64,000 nucleotides of DNA from an uncultured Erythrobacter sp. Its GTDB lineage: Bacteria > Pseudomonadota > Alphaproteobacteria > Sphingomonadales > Sphingomonadaceae. How positions within the stretch are numbered: the stretch's first letter is position 1; every line of letters begins with the position of its first letter. Location of the stretch: positions 434,001 to 498,000 of the forward strand of contig CANMIS010000004.1 in assembly GCA_947498065.1 (NCBI GenBank), in the 5' to 3' direction. The translations under genes and the position numbers were made by a program. This document shows, in pieces, positions 9,950-18,350 of this stretch. Below the pieces are notes generated by a model. The model was not told the DNA's origin. It saw nothing but the letters and a program-made list of their open reading frames with translations, and made no database searches.

Positions 9950-10570
9950 GTGTTCAAAGCCGAATTGATGGAGCGAGTGGCGCGCTTTCGCAGCGCCGAT
10001 GAAGACCCGACATGCAATCCGTCGGCATGCCCTGCGCTTGTGCTCAACGCGGATTACACTCCGCTGTCTTATTACCCTTTGAGCCTGTGGCCTTGGCAAA
10101 CCGCGATCAAAGCGGTGTTTTTAGACCGGGTAGACATTGTCGCGAGCTACGACCGCGAGGTTCATTCCCCTTCGCTGGACATGAAAATTCCGAGCGTCAT
10201 CGCGCTCAGGCAATATGTGAAGCAAAGCGAGTTTCCCGCCTTCACACGGTTCAATCTGTTCCTTCGTGACCGGTTTCAGTGCCAATATTGCGGGCAAGGC
10301 CAGGGGTCCGGACAGAACCTGACGTTCGATCATGTTATCCCGCGCCGGCTAGGCGGTAAGACGACGTGGGAGAACATCACTACTGCCTGTGCGCCGTGCA
10401 ATATGAAGAAAGGCGGACGCACGCCTAAACAGGCGCATATGAGCCTGATGATGAAGCCAATTCGCCCGACTAGCTGGCATTTGCAGCAATATGGCAAGAT
10501 GTTTCCGCCCAACTATCTGCATGAGACGTGGCGGGATTGGCTCTATTGGGACATCGAACTAGAGCCCTAA
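9950..10570 (+). CDS. HNH endonuclease family protein
   Basis: 206 residues from a GTG start preceded by GGAAAGG eight bases upstream; longer in-frame starts would run into the gluQRS promoter side. The C-terminal half holds an HNH/zinc module: CQYCGQG, then DHVIPRRLGG, then ENITTACAPCNMKKG, giving a CxxC...CxxC zinc site around the His-Asn-His fold. The N-terminal half (ALVLNADYTPLSYYPLSLW) is typical of the small HNH proteins common in alphaproteobacteria, whose role is unknown. No restriction-modification partner is nearby. Confidence 0.88.
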   Translation: MFKAELMERVARFRSADEDPTCNPSACPALVLNADYTPLSYYPLSLWPWQTAIKAVFLDRVDIVASYDREVHSPSLDMKIPSVIALRQYVKQSEFPAFTRFNLFLRDRFQCQYCGQGQGSGQNLTFDHVIPRRLGGKTTWENITTACAPCNMKKGGRTPKQAHMSLMMKPIRPTSWHLQQYGKMFPPNYLHETWRDWLYWDIELEP

Positions 10571-10606
10571 CGGGCCGATCCAAAACTCAAATCACGCTAT
10601 CTTCCG

Positions 10607-11023
10607 TTAGCCCTCGATCACCCGGGTCTCTGGGTGATGCGTATCAAGGTGTTTAATGATGATGCGCAGGTTTTTCGAGTTCGAGCGGTAGAGGAAATCG
10701 GCCGCATCCCCGACCACCGGCAACAAGCCAATTGCGGTATCAAACGCAACATTCGCGCCCATGCGCCACAGCTTCCACTTTGGGATTTTGAGGTTGCGCG
10801 CTTCCCAAATGATATAGGCACCAAGCGCGGTGGTGACGAGATCGCCGACCACTGGGATCAATCCAACCAGCGCGTCGAGCCCAATGGGCATATTGACGCC
10901 TGGCACGCGAAAAGTGCGCTCCAAAAGGTTTTCCATCGCGACCACGCGTTGGCGCACGGAATCGGGATCCGTGCCAGCTGGTAGGGCGAAATTCATCGCC
11001 TGTGGTCGTTCAGGCCCATCCAT
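10607..11023 (-). CDS. DUF4112 domain-containing protein
   Basis: 138 residues. Two copies of a hydrophobic GL(I/L)PVVGD motif (in DALVGLIPVVGD and FDTAIGLLPVVGD) about 45 residues apart identify DUF4112. They probably form paired membrane-inserted helices, with ALGAYIIWEARNLKIPKWKLWRM between them. The biochemical function is unknown. It lies 18 bases after the solute-binding-protein gene on the same strand. Confidence 0.85.
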   Translation of the reverse strand: MDGPERPQAMNFALPAGTDPDSVRQRVVAMENLLERTFRVPGVNMPIGLDALVGLIPVVGDLVTTALGAYIIWEARNLKIPKWKLWRMGANVAFDTAIGLLPVVGDAADFLYRSNSKNLRIIIKHLDTHHPETRVIEG

Positions 11024-11041
11024 AGTGTCTCTCCTTACCCC

Positions 11042-12511
11042 CTAAATGGTGGGTTGTGAGAGCGGGAACAAGGGGTGCACGCCCCATTGGTTGGGTTGGT
11101 AGGCGTTGACGGTGCCTCGAACCAACGACCAACGCACGGGCACGCCAAGCGGAATAAACACCTCTTCTGCCACCATGGTCGCGTGCGCTTGCGCCAATAG
11201 CAGCGCCTTTTCGCGCGGGTCGCGCGACGTAAGCGACTGCGCGACCAATTGGTCAGCTGCCTCAGAGCATAGCCCAATTTCAAGCTCGCAATTAAACTGA
11301 TTGAGATACCAGCGCGGCGAGGAATAGCGCGCCAGCCGGTCTCTCAGCTCTAGGTCAGCGCCTGTGCCTGGCTCCATCTTGATCAGACGAAGACCGACCG
11401 TCTCCCAGTCGGCCGCCAATTGATTGAACAGCAAATCGCCGCCAGGACCAGAGGGCAGCCCCACTCTCAGCACAGCCTCCGCACCGTTCTCGGTTTCCCA
11501 ACTGGTAATCCGGCGCGACGCAACACTGCGGCGCTGAGCGAGCGAGAGGTCCTGCCACCTTTCATCGCCGGTAGTGACTGGCTCAAGCAGATCGAGCGGC
11601 ACAACCCAACTGGTAGATTGCCAGCCGCCCAGACTGAACGGCTCGATCAGCGAATCGCGATCAATCGACATCGACAGAGCTTCCCGTAAGGCGGGCGTTG
11701 CCAAGACACCATCATCATTACGGATCGCAAAGCCAAACAGGCCAGCCGCTGGATCAACACGGATATTGCCGCGCGACAGCGGGCCGAGCTGCGCCAAGGG
11801 GAAGCTAACCAATTGGCCATTCAGCAAAATATCAACGTCGCCGTTGGAGAACGCGTCCACTGCGCGCTCTTCGGACATGGCTCGCACTAGAATGGGCCGA
11901 GCATTTTCTTCCCAATCCTGACGCGCGGGCAGCCCTCGCTCTTGAGGGGGTAGAGCGTTCAAACGGGCGAGCAGCGGGGTATCTTCATCGCTGGAGAGGA
12001 TCATCGGCCCCGTCCCGCTGCCCTCGTGCACAAAGCCAAGCTCGGGTTGCGCCATGAGCCGTAGGAACTCGGGCATCGGGCTGCTCAATCGTATTTCAAT
12101 CACCCGGCCTGTCATGGCCCGAATTTCGGTAACTTTCGCTAGATCAAGGCCAAGTGAGGTGCCCTCAAGGCGGCGCAAAAGATCGCGCAGCTGGAGCCTG
12201 ATATCTTGGGCTGTGATCGCCTCACCGTCCGGCCAGGTCGCTTCTCGCAGGCGGAAAATATAGCTCAATCCATCGTCAGTGACGATCCAGCGCTCTGCAA
12301 TCGCCGGGAGAATTTGGCCAGTTGGGTCCAGAGCAACCAAGCCCTCGTGGGTCGATGCGCGCAAATGCTGGGCGGCAGGCGACAGACGGACGCCTTGCTG
12401 CATCAGGCTTTCAGGCTCGCCAATGATAACCACTTTTACAGGTCCGTCGTCCGCGGAGGGACCGCAGGCCAGAAGCGCGAAAAAGAGAGGTAAAAGCAGC
12501 AAGACTCGCAT
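11042..12511 (-). CDS. ABC transporter substrate-binding lipoprotein, family 5 (oligopeptide/dipeptide type)
   Basis: 489 residues. It has a lipoprotein signal peptide with a lipobox ending FALLAC, so it should be anchored on the periplasmic side. The N-terminal lobe shows the family-5 opening pattern (ALDPTGQILPAIAERWIVTDDGLSYIFRLRE), and the middle has ALREALSMSIDRDSLIEP. Such proteins deliver peptides or other solutes to an ABC permease. No permease or ATPase gene is adjacent, so it is an orphan; it may serve a transporter elsewhere or have been recruited for another role. Confidence 0.88.
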   Translation of the reverse strand: MRVLLLLPLFFALLACGPSADDGPVKVVIIGEPESLMQQGVRLSPAAQHLRASTHEGLVALDPTGQILPAIAERWIVTDDGLSYIFRLREATWPDGEAITAQDIRLQLRDLLRRLEGTSLGLDLAKVTEIRAMTGRVIEIRLSSPMPEFLRLMAQPELGFVHEGSGTGPMILSSDEDTPLLARLNALPPQERGLPARQDWEENARPILVRAMSEERAVDAFSNGDVDILLNGQLVSFPLAQLGPLSRGNIRVDPAAGLFGFAIRNDDGVLATPALREALSMSIDRDSLIEPFSLGGWQSTSWVVPLDLLEPVTTGDERWQDLSLAQRRSVASRRITSWETENGAEAVLRVGLPSGPGGDLLFNQLAADWETVGLRLIKMEPGTGADLELRDRLARYSSPRWYLNQFNCELEIGLCSEAADQLVAQSLTSRDPREKALLLAQAHATMVAEEVFIPLGVPVRWSLVRGTVNAYQPNQWGVHPLFPLSQPTI

Positions 12512-12571
12512 GATCGAGGCGAGCCTATCAGGTTGTTTCCATTCGGTCAGCGTTGAAGCTGACGGAAATCC

Positions 12572-12949
12572 TCAGACCTTGCGAAAATCTCGTGGATCAG
12601 GCGCAGCGGGTGCTTTGCGTGTATGCGGAACACTTAGGCTTGCTGTATCTGATTGAACAGCGTCGCTGGCAGGCTTTCGAGCGGACTGAGAATCAATCTC
12701 TTCATCGAAAGCAATGCCGAAACGGTCGTCCTGAACCCAAGCGACTGTTCCTGCCACTGAACCGATGTTCTTCAGTTCAATATCCAACCGATTGCCAGGC
12801 TGAACGCGCAAATTGCCTTCGCCCATCATGCCGCCATCTGAGAGATTGCGCACGCGCACACGGTGCGTGTCTCCAGCCTGCTCCACGCGAATACCGGCGA
12901 GCAGAAAGAGGCTGTCTCGCGACACGCTCCTAGTTTCAACACCAGTCAT
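12572..12949 (-). CDS. PilZ domain protein (probable c-di-GMP binding)
   Basis: 125 residues consisting of one PilZ domain. The c-di-GMP signature is present as R30-x3-R34 followed directly by N35-L-S37-D-G-G40, and the DRFGIAFDEE strand closes the barrel. No catalytic partner domain is attached. By family it would act as a soluble c-di-GMP receptor. It is separated by 60 bases from the downstream lipoprotein gene and by 207 bases from dksA upstream. Confidence 0.88.
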   Translation of the reverse strand: MTGVETRSVSRDSLFLLAGIRVEQAGDTHRVRVRNLSDGGMMGEGNLRVQPGNRLDIELKNIGSVAGTVAWVQDDRFGIAFDEEIDSQSARKPASDAVQSDTASLSVPHTRKAPAAPDPRDFRKV

Positions 12950-13156
12950 TCCAAGAAGTCTCCTGTGCCCACCACAAACAAAACTGCCATTTCATTGGCT
13001 CCGCCGCTGCCTCAACAGCATACCGAGCGTTTACTACTGATCTCGCGGGCTATGCCGCAGTGCCTAATGATTGTTTAACACACGCGCAGGAGCAGCCCTG
13101 AAAACGCATGCGTCCCAATCTGGCACTTGTTCGGGGCCGTTCGTTAGCCCGGTCGC

Positions 13157-13615
13157 TTAGTCGTCGCGGGAGATTTTCTCTTTGCGCTCATGCGCTTCTT
13201 GCGCCTCAACGGTCATGGTCGCAACCGGCCGGGCGATCAGACGCTTCAATCCGATCGGATCGCCGGTCACCTCGCAATAGCCATATTCGCCCTCGTCGAT
13301 ACGGCGCAGGGCAGATTCAATCTTGGCCACAAGCTTACGCTGCCGGTCACGCGTGCGCAGCTCAATGCCCCAATCGGTTTCGCTAGATGCGCGATCATTA
13401 AGATCGGCTTCTCTGATCGGGCCATCTTGCAAGGATTGGAGCGTTTGATCAGCCGCATCGCGGATTGATCGTTTCCACTCGAGCAGGAGCATACGGAAAT
13501 AGTTCTGCTGCTGCTCATTCATATACTCTTCATCGTCGCTGGGCACGTAGCCCGGCTCGAGCATACTCTTCGCTTTTGCTAGAATATCAATATCGTCAGT
13601 CGACGCAGTGGCCAT
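13157..13615 (-). CDS. dksA: RNA polymerase-binding transcription factor DksA
   Basis: 152 residues: a long N-terminal coiled coil followed by the zinc-finger-like globular region. DksA enters the RNA polymerase secondary channel and works with ppGpp to repress rRNA and activate amino-acid promoters. The four zinc cysteines of E. coli DksA are reduced to one: the first pair reads YCEVTG and the second pair ATMTVEAQ. Cys-poor DksA is common in alphaproteobacteria, so this is lineage-typical rather than a defect. The start is supported by AAGAGGA upstream of the ATG. Confidence 0.93.
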   Translation of the reverse strand: MATASTDDIDILAKAKSMLEPGYVPSDDEEYMNEQQQNYFRMLLLEWKRSIRDAADQTLQSLQDGPIREADLNDRASSETDWGIELRTRDRQRKLVAKIESALRRIDEGEYGYCEVTGDPIGLKRLIARPVATMTVEAQEAHERKEKISRDD

Positions 13616-13927
13616 GTGGTCCTCTTACCCCAATCGCATTCGGCGAGACTGCCCAATTCGCTTAGCGCGGAAATTCCAAACGCTTCGCTGGCCCCCTAAG
13701 TCAACGCATTGAGCGGGCCTATAGGCTCGCAGTCTGAGACGCACAAGCAGCTTTCCCCAACCCAGTGTCATCACGGGGCCAAAAATATTGGATCTCGCGC
13801 GCTTCGAGCTGCCAAATCACAAAAATTAACGTCGCTGTTAACCAATTGTTGACCACGAGGCGCGAGGACTTGGTTAAGCGGACCAGCCGGGGGGCGTTGG
13901 TTTCGTGATTAACGGGGTAACCAAACA
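13616..13927. other. 312-bp non-coding region between divergent dksA and Sel1-like genes
   Basis: No open frame is supported. It is AT-richer near 13830-13880. TTGACC at 13849-13854 is a possible -35 for the forward gene but has no good -10 partner. TTGGTT...AACCAA at about 13897-13925 forms a weak dyad around the forward start region. No RNA gene was recognised. Confidence 0.5.
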
Positions 13928-14257
13928 ATGGAACTTAAACCAATCACTGGCGGCGTAGCCACCGAACTGGGCACGAACCTGAACAACGAGATCCTTGCCG
14001 AATATCTGGCAGCTGCATCTCATGGCGACATTTCAGCGCATTTTGATCTGGGCGTATCTTTTTCAACCGGCAGCAATGGCGCTGAATGCGATCTTATCGA
14101 GGCGCACAAATGGTTTAACCTTGCCGCTGCGCAGGGTCATGAAGAGGCAGCATGGTGCCGCGCAGATATTTCTGACGAAATGACCGCTCGCGAAATCGCA
14201 GAAGCTCAGCGCCGTGCGCGCCAATGGCTCTCTGAGACCCGCCGCCAAGCTGCCTAA
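13928..14257 (+). CDS. Sel1-repeat-like small protein
   Basis: 109 residues. The segment from about residue 27 to 75 has Sel1/TPR-type spacing: an AAASHGDISAHFDLGVSFSTG helix pair, then EAHKWFNLAAAQGHEEAAW, which is a clear Sel1 repeat. There is no signal peptide, so it is probably cytosolic and makes protein-protein contacts. Sel1-like proteins act as adaptors in signalling; no partner can be named. The stop overlaps the stop of the convergent FemAB-like gene by four bases. Confidence 0.8.
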   Translation: MELKPITGGVATELGTNLNNEILAEYLAAASHGDISAHFDLGVSFSTGSNGAECDLIEAHKWFNLAAAQGHEEAAWCRADISDEMTAREIAEAQRRARQWLSETRRQAA

Positions 14258-15390
14258 TTCTGTTTGAAGGGCGTGCGCCGGTCCAACATGACTTGATCGG
14301 TCGTTACGCCATCGCGCTCGCGCTCTAAGAAGTCCGCGACCGCATCGCGAAAACCAGGGTCGGCAATCCAATGCGCCGACCAGGTTTGCACGGGTTCATA
14401 ACCACGGGCGAGTTTGTGGCCGCCTTGCGCGCCAGCTTCTACCCGGTCCAAACCGCGCTCGATCGCGATCTCTATGGCTTGGTAATAGCACAGTTCAAAG
14501 TGCAGGAAGCGCACATCGCGCGCGCATCCCCAATAGCGGCCATAAAGCGCATCCTGGCCGATGAAATTAAGCGCGCCTGCAATCGGCATCCCCTCGTCCA
14601 GAGCGAGGATCATGACGAGGCTGTCGCCCATCCGTTCGTGCAGCAACGTGAACGCCTCACGCGTCAAGTAAGGCGTCCCCCATTTGCGCGCACCCGTGTC
14701 TTGGTAGAACACCCAGAACGCATCCCAATGCTCCGCCTTTATCTCGGCTCCGGAAAGGCGAGAGATTTGCAGGTCTTTCTGCGCCGCCGCCCGCTCTTTG
14801 CGCAGGTTTTTGCGTTTACGGGACGAGAGAGCATCCAGAAAATCATCAAAAGTGCTGTAGCCGCGGTTAATCCAATGAAATTGCAGATCACTTCGCTTCA
14901 ACCAGCCGGCATCCTCGAACAAAGGCATTTGTGCTTCATCGATGAAGGTCGCATGCGCTGAGGAGAGCCTGTTTTGCTCACACACCAATTCTGCGCCTTT
15001 AAGCAGATGCAGCGCCAATGATGGATCAGAGAGCAGCAGGCGCGGACCAGTCGCAGGGGTAAACGGCGAGGCAATCTGAAGCTTCGGGTAATAGCGCCCG
15101 CCGGCGCGCTGATAGGCATCGGCCCAGGAATGGTCGAACACATATTCGCCCTGACTGTGCCCTTTGGCATAGCTCGGCATAGCAGCGAGCAGTTTGCCAT
15201 TCTCGCCAGTGATGGCGATAGGCACGGGGTCCCAGCCTGTGCCTTCCCCCACGCTGCCGGAATCCTCCATCGCGGTCAGGAATTCATAGCTGACGAAAGG
15301 ATTTCCGCTCGGGTTGAGCGCGTTCCATTCGGCCGCATCGAAAGAGCCAACGCTTGGCGCCAGCCGCACAGTCAGCTCATCGCCGCTCAC
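14254..15390 (-). CDS. FemAB-like / GNAT-fold N-acyltransferase family protein (DUF482 type)
   Basis: 378 residues of the FemAB-like group (PF04339/DUF482): an N-terminal GNAT-like half (PSGNPFVSYEFLTAMEDSGSVG) and a second half with FWVFYQDTGARKWGTPYLTREAF and ALYGRYWGC near the usual catalytic cleft. These enzymes are thought to transfer acyl or aminoacyl groups, but the substrate in this subgroup is unknown. Its start overlaps the end of the GDPD gene by four bases, making it the last gene of a five-gene coupled operon. Confidence 0.85.
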   Translation of the reverse strand: MSGDELTVRLAPSVGSFDAAEWNALNPSGNPFVSYEFLTAMEDSGSVGEGTGWDPVPIAITGENGKLLAAMPSYAKGHSQGEYVFDHSWADAYQRAGGRYYPKLQIASPFTPATGPRLLLSDPSLALHLLKGAELVCEQNRLSSAHATFIDEAQMPLFEDAGWLKRSDLQFHWINRGYSTFDDFLDALSSRKRKNLRKERAAAQKDLQISRLSGAEIKAEHWDAFWVFYQDTGARKWGTPYLTREAFTLLHERMGDSLVMILALDEGMPIAGALNFIGQDALYGRYWGCARDVRFLHFELCYYQAIEIAIERGLDRVEAGAQGGHKLARGYEPVQTWSAHWIADPGFRDAVADFLERERDGVTTDQVMLDRRTPFKQN

Positions 15391-16115
15391 GCGATCCCCT
15401 CGCCTTCAGCGATCGGAGCGTCGATCAGCCCTCGCGATCGCTCGCGCAATTCCTTGCTGCGAATAGTCCAACTGAGCACTGGCCGCTTCGCCGCGCGCCA
15501 AGTCTCGCACAGCGCATTGGGGAGGTCGCGAATATCCATCGCGAGAAAATCTGGCTGAGCTTGCTCGAGCGCGCCGGGTTGCCGCCACACGCCCAGAAAC
15601 CCAAGGTCCAGCGTGTCTGTGCAGACCAAGCCCCGGGTTGTTTGAGGATCATGTTCGGCAAACCAATGCCCGACGCGCGGATCGAAGCTCATGACCGCAT
15701 GATCGCCCGCATAATCTGCCAGTGCAGCACTGACACATTTACATGTCAGATCTACATCATATCCAGGCTTGGATTTTATCTCGATCAACACCGGTACTTT
15801 GCCGTCAATGATGTCCAGAAACTGAGCAAGCGGGACGGGATGCTCCCGTGTTCCTAACAAGCGCAGCTGAGCGAACTCGCCCATATTGAGCGCGCCTGTT
15901 TCGCCCTCTTGGTCTGTCAGCCGAGTAAGCTCCCAGTCGTGGAAAACCATCGGCTCATTGTCGCGGCTGCGCTGAATATCGCATTCAATGCCCATGCCTG
16001 CCGCTATGGCCGCCTCCGCTGCAGCGACCGAGTTTTCCGGAACACCAGGCCCATGCAGTCCGCGGTGTGCATAGGCCCACTCAGTCAGCCAATAAGGAGC
16101 GCGGCGCTCACTCAC
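15387..16115 (-). CDS. Glycerophosphodiester phosphodiesterase family protein
   Basis: About 242 residues. Catalytic and metal residues are visible: His-Arg in AYAHRGLHG, Glu in PENS, Glu-x-Asp in GIECDIQ, and the second His in MVFHDWELTRLT. It hydrolyses glycerophosphodiesters to glycerol-3-phosphate and an alcohol. It has no signal peptide, so it is probably cytosolic. The GTG at 16115 overlaps the RidA stop, which fits translational coupling. A TTG ten codons further upstream is possible but less likely. Confidence 0.9.
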   Translation of the reverse strand: MSERRAPYWLTEWAYAHRGLHGPGVPENSVAAAEAAIAAGMGIECDIQRSRDNEPMVFHDWELTRLTDQEGETGALNMGEFAQLRLLGTREHPVPLAQFLDIIDGKVPVLIEIKSKPGYDVDLTCKCVSAALADYAGDHAVMSFDPRVGHWFAEHDPQTTRGLVCTDTLDLGFLGVWRQPGALEQAQPDFLAMDIRDLPNALCETWRAAKRPVLSWTIRSKELRERSRGLIDAPIAEGEGIA

Positions 16116-16569
16116 TGGCAATGGCGATAATCGCGTCCACCTCAACCGCAGCGCCTAGCGGCAAGGCTGGCACGCCGACGGCAGCACGTGCGTGGCGGCC
16201 AATGTCGCCAAACACCTCTTGCATCAGATCAGAAGCGCCATTGGCGACCTTAGGTTGGTCGGTGTATTCTGGCGTGCAATTGACGAATGCACCAAGTTTT
16301 ACGACCCGCGTCACGCGGTCGAGATCGATCCCAGCGGCTTTGAGCTGCGCCAAAACCATCAGCCCGCATGCCCGCGCCGCGGCCTGGCCATCTTCAAGCG
16401 AAACATCAGCGCCCAACCGGCCAGTCGCAAGCTCTCCCTCAATAAAAGGCAATTGGCCGGAGACATGCGCAAAGCCATTCTGCACCACGACCGGGACATA
16501 GCTCGCAACGGGTGCAGCGGCCTCTGGCAACGTGATACCAAGTTCCTTCAGGCGGGCTTCGATACTCAT
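16108..16569 (-). CDS. RidA family protein (YjgF/YER057c/UK114)
   Basis: 153 residues of the larger RidA subgroup, starting MSIEARLKELGITLP. Typical strands are QNGFAHVSGQLPF and the C-terminal region with LPLGAAVEVDAIIAIA. RidA proteins deaminate reactive enamine/imine intermediates from PLP enzymes; some subgroups lack this activity, and the catalytic Arg of the archetype is not clearly recognisable here. The ATG overlaps the HAD gene stop by four bases (ATGA). Confidence 0.88.
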   Translation of the reverse strand: MSIEARLKELGITLPEAAAPVASYVPVVVQNGFAHVSGQLPFIEGELATGRLGADVSLEDGQAAARACGLMVLAQLKAAGIDLDRVTRVVKLGAFVNCTPEYTDQPKVANGASDLMQEVFGDIGRHARAAVGVPALPLGAAVEVDAIIAIASE

Positions 16570-17195
16570 CGTGCTTCCTCTTCCAAACGCTCTAACAACC
16601 ACGGTAACGCGCGCGACCAATCATCGATCCTCGCATTGGCGTGACCGGCCTTGTGCGCACAATTGATATGCGGCGCGATCATAGGCTCCCCGCACAAGTG
16701 CAATCGCACTGTGTCCGGCACCACTTCTGATGCGGATTCGTGATGCTGCGCCAAGTCATCAATGAAAATCGCCCGGCTCGGCGAATATTCTGCCAAAATG
16801 GATTGCAGCGCCGGGCCTTTTGGACCCTGATTGGTAAACACGCGAGCGTTGAGACCGTGCGCCGCCAATTGCTGAGCGCGGTGATCGCGCCGCTCATCGA
16901 CCAGATTGGTCAGGATCACGACGTCGGCTTGCTCTGACAAATGGTTGAGGCCCTCGACCGCGCCCGCAATCGGCATTTGGCTGTCCATTTCGGTGTCGAA
17001 AAAGCCGCCAAGAAACCGCCAAATATCCTTTTGGTCCAGCACATCACCACTCTCTTGCCATCGCAAAGCGGTCGCGAAGCTGTTGCCCTCCAGCTCAAAA
17101 TCCACGCCTTGGCTGCTCTCAAGCCATTGCTTAAACGGTGCGACCATGTGGAGGATCACTTCGTCACAATCACTGATGATAAGAGGCCGGCTCAT
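16566..17195 (-). CDS. HAD superfamily hydrolase
   Basis: 209 residues. Motif I is SDCDEV, with the nucleophile position Asp and a Glu replacing the usual second-region Thr/Val pattern. Motif II is ILTN, motif III uses the Lys of QGPKGPAL, and motif IV is the IDD of AIFIDDLAQH. It is a cytosolic phosphatase-type fold with unknown substrate. The start overlaps the upstream DUF3572 gene by four bases. Confidence 0.85.
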   Translation of the reverse strand: MSRPLIISDCDEVILHMVAPFKQWLESSQGVDFELEGNSFATALRWQESGDVLDQKDIWRFLGGFFDTEMDSQMPIAGAVEGLNHLSEQADVVILTNLVDERRDHRAQQLAAHGLNARVFTNQGPKGPALQSILAEYSPSRAIFIDDLAQHHESASEVVPDTVRLHLCGEPMIAPHINCAHKAGHANARIDDWSRALPWLLERLEEEAR

Positions 17196-17539
17196 GATGC
17201 GAGCTCCTGGCGAGCAGCGATCAGTTCTTCGGGCGTCACCGCGAGCGCTTCTGCAGCTCTGATCAGGTCCGGTTCGTGGTTCGCGAGAAAATCGAAAACC
17301 GAGGCTAGCACCGTCGGATCGTTCAATCCGCCGCGCAAGCTATCCGCGTCAAGCCCGGTCAAATCGAGGTAGCGCTCCGCGCGCTCACCGTCCTCCAGGA
17401 CCCACCCCAGCACCGCCAAAGCTAGGGTTTGCGGGCTAAGCTGTTGCGCTTCGGCATCGTGAATATTTGGATTTTGAATTGTCGTAACCTCTTTGTCGGG
17501 GTAATCAGCCCACTTCGGGGGAGCATCGGTCAGTGGCAA
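17192..17539 (-). CDS. DUF3572 domain-containing protein
   Basis: The domain covers about residues 34-110: LALAVLGWVLEDGERAERYLDLTGLD, then DFLANHEPDLIRAAEALAV. DUF3572 is a small helical family almost confined to alphaproteobacteria and has no known function. The start is unresolved: the TTG used here overlaps the divergent divK GTG by seven bases, and homologues are usually about 90 residues, so a start 20-25 codons further in is likely. It is the first gene of the coupled HAD-RidA-GDPD-FemAB operon. Confidence 0.75.
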   Translation of the reverse strand: MPLTDAPPKWADYPDKEVTTIQNPNIHDAEAQQLSPQTLALAVLGWVLEDGERAERYLDLTGLDADSLRGGLNDPTVLASVFDFLANHEPDLIRAAEALAVTPEELIAARQELAS

Positions 17540-17895
17540 AGCGAATCTTGGTTGTCGAGGATAATGACCTCAATCGAAAACTGTTCTGCGACGTGTTGAA
17601 GGCAAACGGCTTTGAAGTCGAGCCTGTCGCGGATGGCGATCAGGTGCTTGAAATGGCGCGCGGAACAGCTCCTGATTTGATCATCATGGATATTCAGCTG
17701 CCGGGCATTTCCGGTGTAGACCTGATCGAGGCAGCCAAGCGTGACACGTCGCTGTGCGAGATCCCGGTTTTGGCGGTCACAGCCTTTGCCGGAAAGGGTG
17801 ACGAGGAACGGATTCGCTCGGCAGGTGCCGCCGGTTACCTCGCAAAGCCCGTTTCGATCATGCCGTTTATGAATGCGGTCAAAGCTCTGGTTTGA
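17533..17895 (+). CDS. divK: Single-domain response regulator (DivK-like)
   Basis: 120 residues and only a receiver domain. The acidic pocket is E9-D10, the phosphoacceptor is D53 in IIMDIQLPG, the switch Thr is T83 and the conserved Lys is K105. The sequence closely follows DivK, the essential receiver that controls the DivJ/PleC kinases and through them CtrA in cell-cycle regulation. The GTG start gives MAKRILVVEDNDLNRKLF. DivK is assigned by similarity; another single-receiver protein cannot be excluded. Confidence 0.85.
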   Translation: MAKRILVVEDNDLNRKLFCDVLKANGFEVEPVADGDQVLEMARGTAPDLIIMDIQLPGISGVDLIEAAKRDTSLCEIPVLAVTAFAGKGDEERIRSAGAAGYLAKPVSIMPFMNAVKALV

Positions 17896-17989
17896 CGCGA
17901 AAATGTGGATCGCGCCCCATTGGCGCCCGCAGCTTGAATTCTCGAAGTTGAAGGCCAAATGTCGGTGAAGCGGCAATGATTTGAGCCGT

Positions 17990-18017
17990 TTGCCCCCGAG
18001 AAATGGTTTCATATGGG
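17990..18017 (+). promoter_or_regulatory. Candidate sigma-70-type promoter for acp-spt
   Basis: TTGCCC at 17990-17995 and TATGGG at 18012-18017 are spaced 16 bases apart. Transcription would start near 18024, about 55 bases before the acyl carrier protein gene. The match is moderate. Confidence 0.35.
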
Positions 18018-18078
18018 CTAGTCTGCGATTCCAAATACCTCTAGACCTCAACTTTGAAGCTGAAATTGCACCGAGAAA

Positions 18079-18336
18079 GTGAGCGCCAACACCATGGATT
18101 CTGCCGCAGTTGATGAGCGTATCCGCACCTTGATCGAGCCTTTCAATAAGAAGGGCGTTACCATCGAAGACGCGACCACATTTGCTGGAGATCTTGAGTT
18201 CGACAGCCTGACCGTGATGGATTTCGTCGCCGAGATTGAAGACGAATTCGACATCATCATCAGCATGAACCAACAAGCCGAAATCGAAAATTACGGTCAG
18301 TTGGTCGCTGCTGTGCACAAAATGCAGGATAGCTGA
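18079..18336 (+). CDS. Acyl carrier protein of the sphingolipid pathway
   Basis: 85 residues from a GTG (80 if the ATG at 18094 is the start). The phosphopantetheine attachment serine lies in LEFDSLTVMDF (S43 in the longer form), followed by the acidic recognition helix AEIEDEFDIIIS. It stands directly in front of spt, a layout known in Caulobacter and Sphingomonadales, where the ACP is thought to present the acyl chain to serine palmitoyltransferase. This is therefore probably a specialised ACP, not the fatty-acid-synthesis AcpP. The ribosome site does not decide between the two starts. Confidence 0.88.
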   Translation: MSANTMDSAAVDERIRTLIEPFNKKGVTIEDATTFAGDLEFDSLTVMDFVAEIEDEFDIIISMNQQAEIENYGQLVAAVHKMQDS

Positions 18337-18350
18337 TATAGGCTTTGCCC

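Noticed and set aside
13064..13078. CtrA-box-like TTAA-N7-TTAG upstream of the PilZ gene (reverse strand)
   Set aside because: The last base departs from TTAA-N7-TTAA. Other TTAA pairs, near 13826-13841 and 43550-43565, have eight-base spacing, so a CtrA site is not supported.
17530..18318. 262-codon reverse frame over divK and acp
   Set aside because: It covers two genes with clear motifs on the other strand and has no recognisable domain.
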